The notes beneath the pieces were generated by a model. The model was not told the DNA's origin. It worked only from the letters and a program-made list of their open reading frames with translations, and searched no databases. Shown piece by piece: positions 43,719 to 51,271 of a stretch of DNA of 51,702 nt (positions within the stretch are counted from its first letter, which is position 1; every line of letters begins with the position of its first letter). The stretch is from CAYUNI01 sp964446245 (GTDB taxonomy: Bacteria > Patescibacteriota > Minisyncoccia > Phycocordibacterales > XYD1-FULL-46-19), in NCBI GenBank assembly GCA_964446245.1, contig CAYUNI010000003.1, forward strand, positions 1 to 51,702. The letters are read 5' to 3'. A program made the translations under genes and the position numbers.

Positions 43719-44573
43719 ATGAAGTTTTATTCACCATTAAGATATCCGGGTGGAAAAAACAAATTAGCAAAATTTGTTGCTTTGATATGTGAAAAAAATA
43801 ATATCAACGGACATTATATAGAACCATATGCTGGTGGTGCATCGGTCGCCTTACATCTTTTACTTAATGGGTATGTCAAAGAAATTACAATCAATGACTA
43901 CGATCGTGCTATATATGCTTTTTGGTACTCAGTATTAAATGATACTGATAAATTTTGTCGCAAGATTAAAAAGACAGAAGTTAATTTAGAGAACTGGAGA
44001 AAGTTCAAAAAGATACAAGATAATAAAGAAAAAGCACCTTTATTCGATCTGGGATTCTCCACATTCTTTTTAAATAGAACAAATCGTTCAGGAATTATAG
44101 ATGGCGGGATGATTGGTGGATTAGAACAAAATGGAAACTATGCGATTGATTGTCGTTTCAACAAAGATGAATTAATTGAAAGAATAAAATTTATTGCAAT
44201 ACACAAGAAGAATATCCATCTAAATAATCTTGATGCATTGGACCTTATTAAAGGAATTAAAAAAATGTCTGGTAAGAATAATACTATATTTTATTTTGAC
44301 CCCCCATACTATCTCAAAGGCCCATCACTTTATATGAACCATTACAAACATGATGACCATAAAAAAGTTAGTGATGAAATTAAAAAGATAAAAAACATAA
44401 AATGGATTGTTTCTTATGATAATACCCCTGAGATAAAAAAACTCTACTCATTCAGTAAGAAAAAGGAGTATTCATTCTTACATACCGCTTATGAAATTAG
44501 AGAAGGAAAAGAAGTACTGTTCTTCAGTAAAGATCTAATTATTCCAAGAGTTTCTCAGCCAACCAAGATTTAA
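43719..44573 (+). CDS. D12-class N6-adenine DNA methyltransferase
   Basis: Alpha-group adenine methylase, 284 residues. Motif X is RYPGGKNKL (8-16), motif I is EPYAGGASVAL, and catalytic motif IV is FYFDPPYY with D194. D12 enzymes of this size often recognise GATC, but specificity cannot be read here. No restriction endonuclease is beside it; the partner is the upstream ParB-like protein, 1 base away. It is distinct from the second D12 methylase in the DpnII-like operon at 45.8 kb. Confidence 0.9.
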   Translation: MKFYSPLRYPGGKNKLAKFVALICEKNNINGHYIEPYAGGASVALHLLLNGYVKEITINDYDRAIYAFWYSVLNDTDKFCRKIKKTEVNLENWRKFKKIQDNKEKAPLFDLGFSTFFLNRTNRSGIIDGGMIGGLEQNGNYAIDCRFNKDELIERIKFIAIHKKNIHLNNLDALDLIKGIKKMSGKNNTIFYFDPPYYLKGPSLYMNHYKHDDHKKVSDEIKKIKNIKWIVSYDNTPEIKKLYSFSKKKEYSFLHTAYEIREGKEVLFFSKDLIIPRVSQPTKI

Positions 44574-44576
44574 TTA

Positions 44577-45098
44577 TTATTTAGCTCTATATTTTTTAGG
44601 TCTATCACCCTTAAGTAATCTCTCAAAGGCCTCTAAGTTTCCCATAGCATCATGAACTGGATGGTGGTCGTGTTTCGTTATACGCAATCTCTTCCAAGAA
44701 GATGCATCTTTAAAGTCTCCAATTAAGCCAGCGTAAAAATCACCAATCCTACGACCGGAATATCCAAAGGGATTATTTCCAATGGTCCGGTGAAAGCTAT
44801 CATTGATCCATTGCCAATCAAAAGCAGGATTATCGCTTACAAACTTTGGCTTTTCATCGCCACAAATATCCTTTAACCATGCATTGAATTTTTCAAACAC
44901 TTCTTTCTCATCAAAAACAACACCGGTCCCAATTTTAAATTCAGGATTTTCTGGATCAGGCTTTCTTTCAATCAATACTCCATGGAAGGTAGCCTTTGAT
45001 GGGTATGCTACTGCGCCAAATTCAGTAAGCTTGCCCATACTTGGACACTTACCGTTTGCCTCGCAGTCTACAAATATTAAATTCTTTAAATCGTCCAT
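44577..45098 (-). CDS. DnaQ-like 3'-5' exonuclease
   Basis: 173 residues with the DEDDh layout: IFVDCEANG near the start (D, E), a middle Asp segment (VSDNPAFDWQWIND), and HHPVHDAMGNLEAFERL near the C-terminus (H and D). It is smaller than proofreading epsilon subunits and lacks extra domains. It is on the opposite strand, convergent with the methylase (3 bases apart), with a -10 box TAAAAT 6 bases before the ATG. A role in degrading modified or phage nucleic acid is possible but not shown. Confidence 0.82.
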   Translation of the reverse strand: MDDLKNLIFVDCEANGKCPSMGKLTEFGAVAYPSKATFHGVLIERKPDPENPEFKIGTGVVFDEKEVFEKFNAWLKDICGDEKPKFVSDNPAFDWQWINDSFHRTIGNNPFGYSGRRIGDFYAGLIGDFKDASSWKRLRITKHDHHPVHDAMGNLEAFERLLKGDRPKKYRAK

Positions 45099-45184
45099 GG
45101 GTGCATTTTAACTCTTTGATTAAATAAGACATAATTCTCAGATCACTAGACTTCCTAAAAACCTTCCGGTATGTTCGTGTGTGC

Positions 45185-45496
45185 ATGAAAAAGAGGTTTA
45201 TAAAAGCACAGGAAAAAGATATTGCAGGCACAAGTCTTGTCGGCTACATCCTTTCCTCGTATGACAACCTTGTAAAGCATCTCGGCCAACCAAAAGACAT
45301 GTATGGCATATTCGGCGATTGGAAGACAAAGGCTGAATGGTCCTTCAAGACACGATCACCAAAGCCGACAGTCATCACCATCTACGACTACAAAGAAATA
45401 ATTCCAATATCAGAGGTTTGTACTTGGCATGTCGGCATGAAAGGAAATAAGAAATTATTAAATGATTTTTTAAAAGAATATAAACTATGCCAATAA
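45185..45496 (+). CDS. Small conserved protein of phage/defence type, 103 aa
   Basis: The protein begins MKKRFIKAQEKDI. The core GTSLVGYILSSYDNLVKHLGQP, followed by AEWSFKTRSPKPTVITIYDYK, matches a small domain often seen in phages and mobile elements (GTSLxGYI ... AEW ... TIYxWK). I have no function for it. The frame opens with a GTG at 45179 but the ATG at 45185 is preferred. Its stop overlaps the start of the next small gene, so the two are coupled. Confidence 0.65.
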   Translation: MKKRFIKAQEKDIAGTSLVGYILSSYDNLVKHLGQPKDMYGIFGDWKTKAEWSFKTRSPKPTVITIYDYKEIIPISEVCTWHVGMKGNKKLLNDFLKEYKLCQ

Positions 45497-45690
45497 TCGA
45501 TGACACAAAATGTCAGAAATGTAGAAGTGAGAAGATTATCTTTATTGAGTATGCTTGGGATCATCCCGAGCATTATGATGGTACAAGTGAAATCCAGTGC
45601 CTTGATTGTGGTGCTAGATTTGGTCGATGGTCCTGTAAGGAATTGGGTCCCAATGAGTATGAAAAAAGAAAGTGGTACAAAAAAGAATGA
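45487..45690 (+). CDS. Small zinc-ribbon-like protein, 67 aa
   Basis: Two cysteine pairs (CQKCRSEK near the start and CLDCGARFGRW further on) form a likely zinc ribbon, with WDHPEHY between them. The ATG overlaps the end of the upstream gene by 10 bases. Such small ribbons often bind nucleic acid or other proteins. The role is unknown. Confidence 0.6.
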   Translation: MPIIDDTKCQKCRSEKIIFIEYAWDHPEHYDGTSEIQCLDCGARFGRWSCKELGPNEYEKRKWYKKE

Positions 45691-45743
45691 AATAAGCTTC
45701 TAAAATAAAGATAAATTCGGACCTTTAGTTTGATTACTAAAAA

Positions 45744-45752
45744 TGCTAAAAT
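45744..45752 (+). promoter_or_regulatory. Extended -10 promoter of the DpnII-like operon
   Basis: TGCTAAAAT ends 7 bases before the ATG at 45760. It predicts a leaderless transcript and argues that the true start is this ATG and not the TTG at 45730. Confidence 0.6.
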
Positions 45753-45759
45753 ACCAAGT

Positions 45760-46716
45760 ATGACTACTCAGCAAGCTATCAAAGAAATACAAAATAAATT
45801 TGATGTTAATGCTATCTTTGCATATAGAGTATATTCTCTTGCTGATAAGAAAAATCTATTTGAAGACGTTGCAAAAATAATCGCTGAAAAACCAAAGCCA
45901 TTCGTCAAATGGGTTGGTGGTAAAAGACAACTCTTAGCACAATTCAGGAAATTAAATTTATACCCACCTGAATTATTTGATATTAAAACCGGTAGATACT
46001 TTGAGCCGTTTGTCGGTGGTGGTGCAGTATTTTTTGATCTCCTTCCTGAAAAAGGATTCCTTTCTGATTTAAATAAAGAACTTGTTACCACATATAACAT
46101 TATTAAAAATGATGTAGATGCACTAATTGTATCTCTTAAGAAACACAAGACTGATAAAGAATATTTCTTAAAGATTCGTACCCAGGACCCGAACAAACTA
46201 AGTGATTTGAATGTTGCCTCACGTTTTATATTCCTCAACAGAACATGTTTCAACGGAATGTATCGAGTAAACAGCAAGGGCGGATTTAATGTACCATATG
46301 GTAAATACACTAACCCTTTGATTTGTGATGAAGACAACCTCAAAAAAGTTTCTAAGGCTTTGCAGGGAATAGAAATAAAACATCAGGATTACAAAGAGGT
46401 TCTCAAGAAATCTAAAAAAGGTGACTTTGTTTATTTTGATCCACCCTACTACCCAGTAAGTAAGACGGCATCATTTACATCGTACACAGCAGAATCATTC
46501 CTTGATAAAGAACAAATAGAGCTTAGAGATACGGTTCTAGAGCTACACAAGCGAGGATGCTACGTGATGCTCTCAAACTCAGACACACCATTCATCAATA
46601 AGATTTATTCAGGTTTCAAAGGTATACGGATTAACAAAGTTGAGGCAGGCCGAGCAATCAACTCAAAAGGTTCAGGTAGAGGAAAAATAACTGAGGTTCT
46701 CATAACAAATTACTAA
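45760..46716 (+). CDS. DpnM-like D12 adenine methyltransferase of a DpnII-type system
   Basis: N6-adenine methylase, 318 residues from the chosen ATG. Motif X is KWVGGKRQL, motif I is EPFVGGGAVFFDL, and motif IV is VYFDPPYYPVS with D227. The target-recognition region contains FLNRTCFNGMYRVNSKGGFN, the segment typical of GATC-specific Dam/DpnM enzymes. It is followed 2 bases later by a DpnII-type endonuclease, so it is the protective methylase of that system, with GATC as the inferred site. Confidence 0.92.
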   Translation: MTTQQAIKEIQNKFDVNAIFAYRVYSLADKKNLFEDVAKIIAEKPKPFVKWVGGKRQLLAQFRKLNLYPPELFDIKTGRYFEPFVGGGAVFFDLLPEKGFLSDLNKELVTTYNIIKNDVDALIVSLKKHKTDKEYFLKIRTQDPNKLSDLNVASRFIFLNRTCFNGMYRVNSKGGFNVPYGKYTNPLICDEDNLKKVSKALQGIEIKHQDYKEVLKKSKKGDFVYFDPPYYPVSKTASFTSYTAESFLDKEQIELRDTVLELHKRGCYVMLSNSDTPFINKIYSGFKGIRINKVEAGRAINSKGSGRGKITEVLITNY

Positions 46717-46718
46717 AT

Positions 46719-47576
46719 ATGAAAAAAGATTTTAATAACTTAATAACAACATTCAAAAGCTCAATTAAAACCTGGGACTATTTCGTTAATTGGAATAAGG
46801 TATTTTCAAATAGCTCAGAATTAGAGATTGCTTTAAACAAGCTTAACTACCTACTCGGTAAAGAGAATCTGAAGGAAGAATTTGTAAAACTTTACAGTTC
46901 AAATACTGACATAGTAAAAGCTCTTCCTGTCCTATTGGCGGTCCGAGAAAACAAGCTCGAGGTGTTTGATAAAGCAACTAAGAATTCTGAATTCTTTGAC
47001 TTTACTGGTAAAGAAAAAGATGCTGATAAGTATTTTGAATTCCTAGATAAATCTGGTCTTGCACGACTATTTCAAAAAGATGGAGTTAAAAATCTCGTCG
47101 ACTATGTAATGGGAGTAGAGGTTGGACTTGATAGTAATGGACGAAAGAATCGGGGCGGCACTTTAATGGAAGAAATAACAGGTGCTTTCTTAACTGATTT
47201 CTGCAATAAGAACGGTTATGAGTGTCTTGCTCAAGCACGTCCTAGTGCAATAAAAGCTAAATGGGGTTTTGATGTGAAAGTAGATAAATCAGAACGTAGC
47301 TTTGACTTTGCGATATACAACACTAAAAATAAGAAACTTAAACTATTTGAGGCTAACTTTTATAACGGTGGCGGATCTAAACTTAAAGCAGTTTGTGGAG
47401 AATTTAGAAGTCTCTACGATGAATTGAAAGCTCAGAATATTGATTTTATTTGGATAACTGATGGATTGGGCTGGAACACAACCAAGAGACCTCTTGAAGA
47501 AACATACAACCATAATGAGTATGTGTTCAATCTCAATATGCTCGAATCAGGCGCACTAAATGAACTAAAATGGTAA
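46719..47576 (+). CDS. DpnII-type restriction endonuclease
   Basis: 285 residues with the DpnII family layout: helical N-terminal half, then a PD-(D/E)XK-like core with RSFDFAIYN (D196) and LFEANFYNGGGSKL (E211). The NGGGSKLK segment is characteristic. DpnII cuts unmethylated GATC in double-stranded DNA. It is flanked by the D12 methylase and a second methylase, as in the dpnM/dpnA/dpnB systems, although the order differs. All key residues are present. Confidence 0.88.
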   Translation: MKKDFNNLITTFKSSIKTWDYFVNWNKVFSNSSELEIALNKLNYLLGKENLKEEFVKLYSSNTDIVKALPVLLAVRENKLEVFDKATKNSEFFDFTGKEKDADKYFEFLDKSGLARLFQKDGVKNLVDYVMGVEVGLDSNGRKNRGGTLMEEITGAFLTDFCNKNGYECLAQARPSAIKAKWGFDVKVDKSERSFDFAIYNTKNKKLKLFEANFYNGGGSKLKAVCGEFRSLYDELKAQNIDFIWITDGLGWNTTKRPLEETYNHNEYVFNLNMLESGALNELKW

Positions 47577-47582
47577 ATACTC

Positions 47583-48357
47583 ATGGCAATAAAGAAAGCT
47601 ACAGAACTAAAACTGCATCCGGAAGAATTCGAACTAGAATGTACAACAGTCTGGGCTTTTNNNNNNNNNNAATTGGGCAACTCACACATCTGACTGGCGT
47701 GGCAACTGGTCCCCAGAAGTAGCACGAAATCTCATTCTCCGTTACTCAAAAGAAGGTGATGTTTTACTCGATTCAATGATTGGCGGTGGTACTACTGCTA
47801 TCGAGGCGAAGATTTTGAATAGAAATATTATTTATTCTGATGTGAATCAGCTCGCTCTTGATCGCACTAAGAAAGCACTTAGTTTTAAAGTTGATAACAA
47901 AGCATGGCAAAGAGGTTTTAAATGGGATTCACGTAATCTTTCAAAAATTAAGGATGAGACTATAGACTTCGTACTCACTCATCCACCCTATGTAGATATA
48001 ATTAAATACAGTGATGGAAAATTAATTGACGATCTATCAAACATAAGCGACATCGATGCGTTCTGTGATGAAATGGAAAAGGTAGCAAAAGAGTTTTATA
48101 GAGTCCTAAAGCCTGGCAAGTTTTGTGCAATCCTCATGGGTGATACAAGGCGAAAGAAGATGTATCAACCGCTTGCTTATAAGGTTATGGACCGTTTTCT
48201 TAAGGCTGGACTACTTCTTAAAGAAGATATCATCAAGCGACAATTCAATTGTAAGGCCACTGGATTCTGGGTGACAAAATCAAAAGAAAGTAATTTTTTG
48301 CTTATAATGCACGAACACTTATTCGTGTTTCAAAAATTATTTGACAAGATAAAATAA
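47583..48357 (+). CDS. Second DNA methyltransferase of the DpnII-like system, interrupted by an assembly gap
   Basis: Begins MAIKKATELKLHPEEF and reads TTVWAF up to a run of 10 Ns (47661-47670). It continues after the gap in a different frame as NWATHTSDWRGNWSPEVARN. Motif I is DSMIGGGTT and motif IV is LTHPPYVDIIKY, the class of N4/N6 methylases with Pro-Pro-Tyr. The N-run is a placeholder: a true gap of a multiple of 3 bases (about 12) restores one frame of about 258 residues. As written, the first half meets a stop. It is best regarded as one intact gene with an unresolved gap. Confidence 0.7.
47661..47670. other. Assembly gap (10 Ns)
   Basis: Unknown bases inside the second methylase gene. 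The reading frame before it ends on a codon boundary and the frame after it begins with AAT, so the true missing length is a multiple of 3, not 10. Confidence 0.95.
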
Positions 48358-48370
48358 CAAGAGCTATAAT
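48341..48370 (+). promoter_or_regulatory. Strong sigma-70-type promoter of the AIPR leader
   Basis: Perfect TTGACA (48341-48346) and perfect TATAAT (48365-48370) with an 18-base spacer, partly inside the end of the methylase gene. The predicted start is near 48377, about 213 bases before the AIPR ATG. Confidence 0.8.
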
Positions 48371-48376
48371 AGCAAC

Positions 48377-48552
48377 ATACCTAGCTGATTGCCCATGTGC
48401 ATTAGCCATCGGTAGAGTGGATGTAAATTAATTTTACTACCCACCCTGCGATGTTTGTGGCGAAAGCCCAAAAAGGTGCCTAGATTTTTCTGGTACTTCA
48501 TATCTATTGAAGAATAAGAAACAACACTAGGTGCGCATGGACGCACTTTTTT
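48377..48552 (+). ncRNA. Structured leader RNA upstream of AIPR (attenuator or small RNA)
   Basis: The predicted ~175-base transcript has these elements. A stem CATCG/CGATG encloses GGTAG/CTACC (48407-48453). A GGC-GAAA-GCC tetraloop hairpin lies at 48459-48468, and a CTTCA/TGAAG hairpin at 48496-48512. Outer complementary blocks are ACCTAG (48379-48384) with CTAGGT (48527-48532), and CCATGTGC (48393-48400) with GCGCATGG (48533-48540). The last pairing overlaps the 5' arm of the terminator at 48531-48546, so the two forms are mutually exclusive. It could be a regulated leader or a free-standing RNA. Confidence 0.5.
48531..48552 (+). terminator. Intrinsic terminator inside the AIPR leader
   Basis: GTGCG/CGCAC with a 6-base loop, followed by six Ts. 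It lies 38 bases before the AIPR ATG, so it can switch AIPR expression off. Confidence 0.7.
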
Positions 48553-48589
48553 AGTGCAATTATTATCAATTTATAAGTATTAACTATTT

Positions 48590-49783
48590 ATGAAAACAAC
48601 TCTCATAAAAATGCCTATTGTTTCTTATAGGCGAATAGAAAGTCCTTTTGAACAAGAAGGAAAAAGAATGTACGTAGCAGTAATCCAAGCAAAAAATCTA
48701 TCTAAAGATTTAGATGAATGGAGAAAGATAAACCCAAGAGATCCATCAACAACATCTGGTGTTGCAAAGAAAATTACCAGATCTTTTGAAGACTCACCTA
48801 AAAGCTTCTTTTTCAAAAATAGAGGCATAACATTACTTGTCGAAAAAGCTAACTTCGATAACGATTCAAAAGAGTTATCTCTTGAACTATCAGACCAAGA
48901 TATCCATGGAATGTTAGATGGTGGGCACACTTACAAAATCATAACAAAAACATTAGAGTCTTTGGATGAATCTGAAAAAAAAGATTTCGATGACGCTCAT
49001 GTGCGACTAGAAATCCTTGAAGGATTTTCTGATTCAGAGGATGTAGTCGATATTGTTGAAGCTAGAAATACATCAACTCAAGTTAAGGATCAAAGCATTG
49101 AAGACTTACTTGGTCATTTTGATTCTATAAAAGATATTCTTAAGAAAGAAAAATATGCAGACAGAATTGCCTATAAGGAGATTGAATTAACTGAAGATGG
49201 AAGTAAAAAAGATATAGATGTAAAGGAAATATTGTCTTATCTAATATGTTTTGACATTGAAGCCTTTGATGGGAAAAAACATCCGATTGTTGCATACAGT
49301 GGAAAAGGTGCTGTGTTGTCACACGTAAAAGATAATAGAGACAGGCTTGAAAAATATCTTCCACTTCTACCACAAATATTGAGATTAAAGGATGAGGTAT
49401 ATGAAAAAATGCCGGAAACATACAATAAGGCTACTGAGGGTAAATTCGGTGCTCTAACAGGAGTTATTGAGCTTTCAAGAAAGAAAAATGCAGAACCTAT
49501 TGAACTTCCTTTCTCTGGGGCTGAATCGACATATGCGATTCCAAGTGCCTTTATCTATCCAATCCTTGCTTCATTCAGAAATCTTGTTGAAGTTAAGGAC
49601 GGTAAATGTGTATGGAAAAAGGATCCTATTAAATTCTTTGAGGATATGAAAGAAGAATTAATACAACGTGTCGTAGATCAAGCTAAAGAATTTAGGAATC
49701 CTAATAAATTAGGAAAAGATAAGGCAACCTGGGGAAGATGCTACGATTATGTCGCTTTAGAAGTATTAAAGCTAAATATCTAA
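48590..49783 (+). CDS. AIPR-family abortive infection protein
   Basis: 397 residues. Family features are FFFKNRGITLLVEKA, HGMLDGGHTYKIITK and IVEARNTSTQVKDQSI, matching the AIPR (abortive infection phage resistance) domain. Members are linked to phage-exclusion systems but their mechanism is not known. The gene sits behind a strong promoter and a structured leader with a terminator, an unusual control arrangement. A second -10-like box (TATAAG, near 48573) could give a separate start. The 57-aa basic gene follows 1 base after the stop, so both are translated together. Confidence 0.85.
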   Translation: MKTTLIKMPIVSYRRIESPFEQEGKRMYVAVIQAKNLSKDLDEWRKINPRDPSTTSGVAKKITRSFEDSPKSFFFKNRGITLLVEKANFDNDSKELSLELSDQDIHGMLDGGHTYKIITKTLESLDESEKKDFDDAHVRLEILEGFSDSEDVVDIVEARNTSTQVKDQSIEDLLGHFDSIKDILKKEKYADRIAYKEIELTEDGSKKDIDVKEILSYLICFDIEAFDGKKHPIVAYSGKGAVLSHVKDNRDRLEKYLPLLPQILRLKDEVYEKMPETYNKATEGKFGALTGVIELSRKKNAEPIELPFSGAESTYAIPSAFIYPILASFRNLVEVKDGKCVWKKDPIKFFEDMKEELIQRVVDQAKEFRNPNKLGKDKATWGRCYDYVALEVLKLNI

Positions 49784-49784
49784 T

Positions 49785-49958
49785 ATGGCCACAAATCCCC
49801 CTAAGGGTCCCGGACGAGTTGGATCTGTCCGAAAAAGAACCCAAGTGTACAATCCAAAAAATCATAGATGGACTGAGATAGACACTTCAACTCATAAATT
49901 TATCAATCAAATGAGTAAGAAGAATAAAAAGTTTAAAGGAGTTAGAAAGATTAAGTAA
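49785..49958 (+). CDS. Small basic protein, 57 aa, partner of AIPR
   Basis: Frame beginning MATNPPKGPGRVGSVRKR with VYNPKNHRWTEIDTSTHKF and ending KKFKGVRKIK. Short proteins of this kind (xQVYNPK...W..RDT..GKF...KPFKGVRKE) recur widely in bacteria without known function. It starts 1 base after the AIPR stop, is followed by a terminator, and is probably co-expressed. It could bind RNA or DNA, given its charge. Confidence 0.65.
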   Translation: MATNPPKGPGRVGSVRKRTQVYNPKNHRWTEIDTSTHKFINQMSKKNKKFKGVRKIK

Positions 49959-49969
49959 TTAAATAAAAG

Positions 49970-49999
49970 ATACGTCATGTAACAAGTGGCGTATTTTTT
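49970..49999 (+). terminator. Terminator after the AIPR operon
   Basis: ATACG/CGTAT stem with a 15-base loop followed by a T-run, 11 bases after the stop of the 57-aa gene. Confidence 0.65.
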
Positions 50000-50000
50000 A

Positions 50001-50029
50001 TTTACAAATCGTGATAAAAGTTGTATCAT
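50001..50029 (+). promoter_or_regulatory. Promoter of the NucS-like nuclease gene
   Basis: TTTACA (50001-50006) and TATCAT (50024-50029), 17 bases apart. The predicted leader is about 62 bases. Confidence 0.6.
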
Positions 50030-50043
50030 TTGAAAATCAAAGC

Positions 50044-50091
50044 TGCGATAAGTCTGGTAAATAACTACCAGCTTTTATTCTTCAGATCGCA
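50044..50091 (+). promoter_or_regulatory. Hairpin in the NucS-like gene leader
   Basis: TGCGAT/ATCGCA outer stem with CTGGTA/TACCAG inner stem. It ends 6 bases before the ATG and could mask the ribosome site. Confidence 0.45.
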
Positions 50092-50097
50092 CGGATA

Positions 50098-50991
50098 ATG
50101 TTGCAATCCATGCCAATTTTCAAAATAAATTCCAATAAAGCGAATCAACTAGGTCTTAAAAGAGATGGTTTTGGAAGTGAATTTGATTTAAGAGACTTCT
50201 TTGCTGATAACCTTGAGCATATTCTGGGCGTGAGATTTCTAGAAAAAGAATACCAAACGACAGATGGAAGAATCGACACACTCGGGTTAGATGAAAATGG
50301 AACACCTGTAATTATTGAATATAAATGGAAAGAGAATGAGGAGGTTTTTGCTCAGGGTCTATTTTATCTGGATTGGTTGTTAAAAAATAAAAAACATTTT
50401 GAGTTGTTAGCAAAAAATAAACTTGGCAATGAAGTAAAAATCAATTGGGATCAACCTCGTGTGATACTTATTGCTCAAGGTTTTAGCCGTTATGTAAAAG
50501 CGGCAGTACAGACTGTTAATCATGTGGAATTAAAGACCTATACTCTCTACGATGGGGATGTTTTGCATATAGAAAATCATTATAGCCCAGTAAGTGAAAA
50601 GAATAATAAGAAAACTGAATCGATTAAGACTAAAGAAGTTAATAGTGAATATGATCTTAATTATCATTTAAATATAACTTCTTCTGAATTACAAAAGAAG
50701 TTTAGTGAAGTAAGAGAACATATACTACAGCTACCATCTGTGCAAGAGGTCTTCGGACAGAAAACAGGAGTTACTTATAGAACCACTAAAAGTTTTGTTC
50801 GTTTTGAATTTAGGAAGACTTGGATTCAAGTGTTACTACGTGATGCAAAGTATTTACAAGATACAAATAAAATAATTAAAGATATTACAAGTAATGAATG
50901 GGGTTACAAAGGAATAATCAAGTTTGATGCAAAGACCGACATTACTTATCTTTTAGAGCTTATAAAAGCATCTTACTCATCGACTTTATAG
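50098..50991 (+). CDS. NucS/DUF5655-type endonuclease-like protein, 297 aa
   Basis: The N-terminal domain has the RecB-like nuclease core: TTDGRIDTLGLDENG then PVIIEYKW, with D60, E74 and K76, as in NucS/EndoMS-type and DUF91 proteins. The C-terminal part (about 185-297) resembles the DUF5655 domain, with FGQKTGVTYRTTKSFVRFEF. A role in DNA mismatch or modified DNA cleavage, or in defence, is possible. A second Met (MPIFKI, base 50110) is an alternative start. It stands as its own unit next to the AIPR operon. Confidence 0.75.
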   Translation: MLQSMPIFKINSNKANQLGLKRDGFGSEFDLRDFFADNLEHILGVRFLEKEYQTTDGRIDTLGLDENGTPVIIEYKWKENEEVFAQGLFYLDWLLKNKKHFELLAKNKLGNEVKINWDQPRVILIAQGFSRYVKAAVQTVNHVELKTYTLYDGDVLHIENHYSPVSEKNNKKTESIKTKEVNSEYDLNYHLNITSSELQKKFSEVREHILQLPSVQEVFGQKTGVTYRTTKSFVRFEFRKTWIQVLLRDAKYLQDTNKIIKDITSNEWGYKGIIKFDAKTDITYLLELIKASYSSTL

Positions 50992-51030
50992 GTCCTGTTC
51001 ACCCCCTAAACGCCCCTGTGTACGCTTTTC

Positions 51031-51051
51031 AACCCCTCTTCAGGGGTTTTT
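51031..51051 (+). terminator. Terminator after the NucS-like gene
   Basis: AACCCCT/AGGGGTT stem followed by TTTTTG, enclosed by a further ACGC/GCGT pair. Confidence 0.65.
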
Positions 51052-51106
51052 GCGTCTTATGGCACACGAACCCCGAAATTCGCAAAAATCCCTTATTTAA
51101 GGCGGT

Positions 51107-51130
51107 AAAAGTAATACACCATTTTTTGCT
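51107..51130. repeat. 24-bp repeat, copy 1
   Basis: AAAAGTAATACACC followed by ATTTTTTGCT. It matches copy 2 (51231-51254) at 20 of 24 positions. AGTAAT here pairs with ATTACT at 51147-51152. Confidence 0.6.
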
Positions 51131-51230
51131 GTTTGTGCAGATTACCATTACTCAAGTCCTATAAAAAATGAATTTGAATCCGTGGTCTTACGCGCATTTT
51201 TATTCATATAGGATTAAGACATCTTAGCCA

Positions 51231-51254
51231 AAAAGTAATGCACCTAATTTTGCT
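51231..51254. repeat. 24-bp repeat, copy 2
   Basis: AAAAGTAATGCACC followed by TAATTTTGCT. It lies within a hairpin: ACATCTTAG (51219-51227) with CTAAGATGT (51266-51274), and CAAAAAG (51229-51235) with CTTTTTG (51255-51261). Confidence 0.6.
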
Positions 51255-51271
51255 CTTTTTGAAGACTAAGA

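Noticed and set aside
47673..47693. Nonsense mutation in the second methylase
   Set aside because: The TGA appears only if the 10-N placeholder is read literally; the downstream frame is open when the gap is a multiple of 3.
48391..48468. tRNA-like D-arm (CATTAGCCATCGGTAGAGTG) upstream of AIPR
   Set aside because: The D-arm resembles a tRNA but no TTCRANY T-loop, matching acceptor 3' strand or CCA end follows at tRNA distance.
48377..48552. Retron-type msr/msd RNA
   Set aside because: No reverse transcriptase gene is present in the window.
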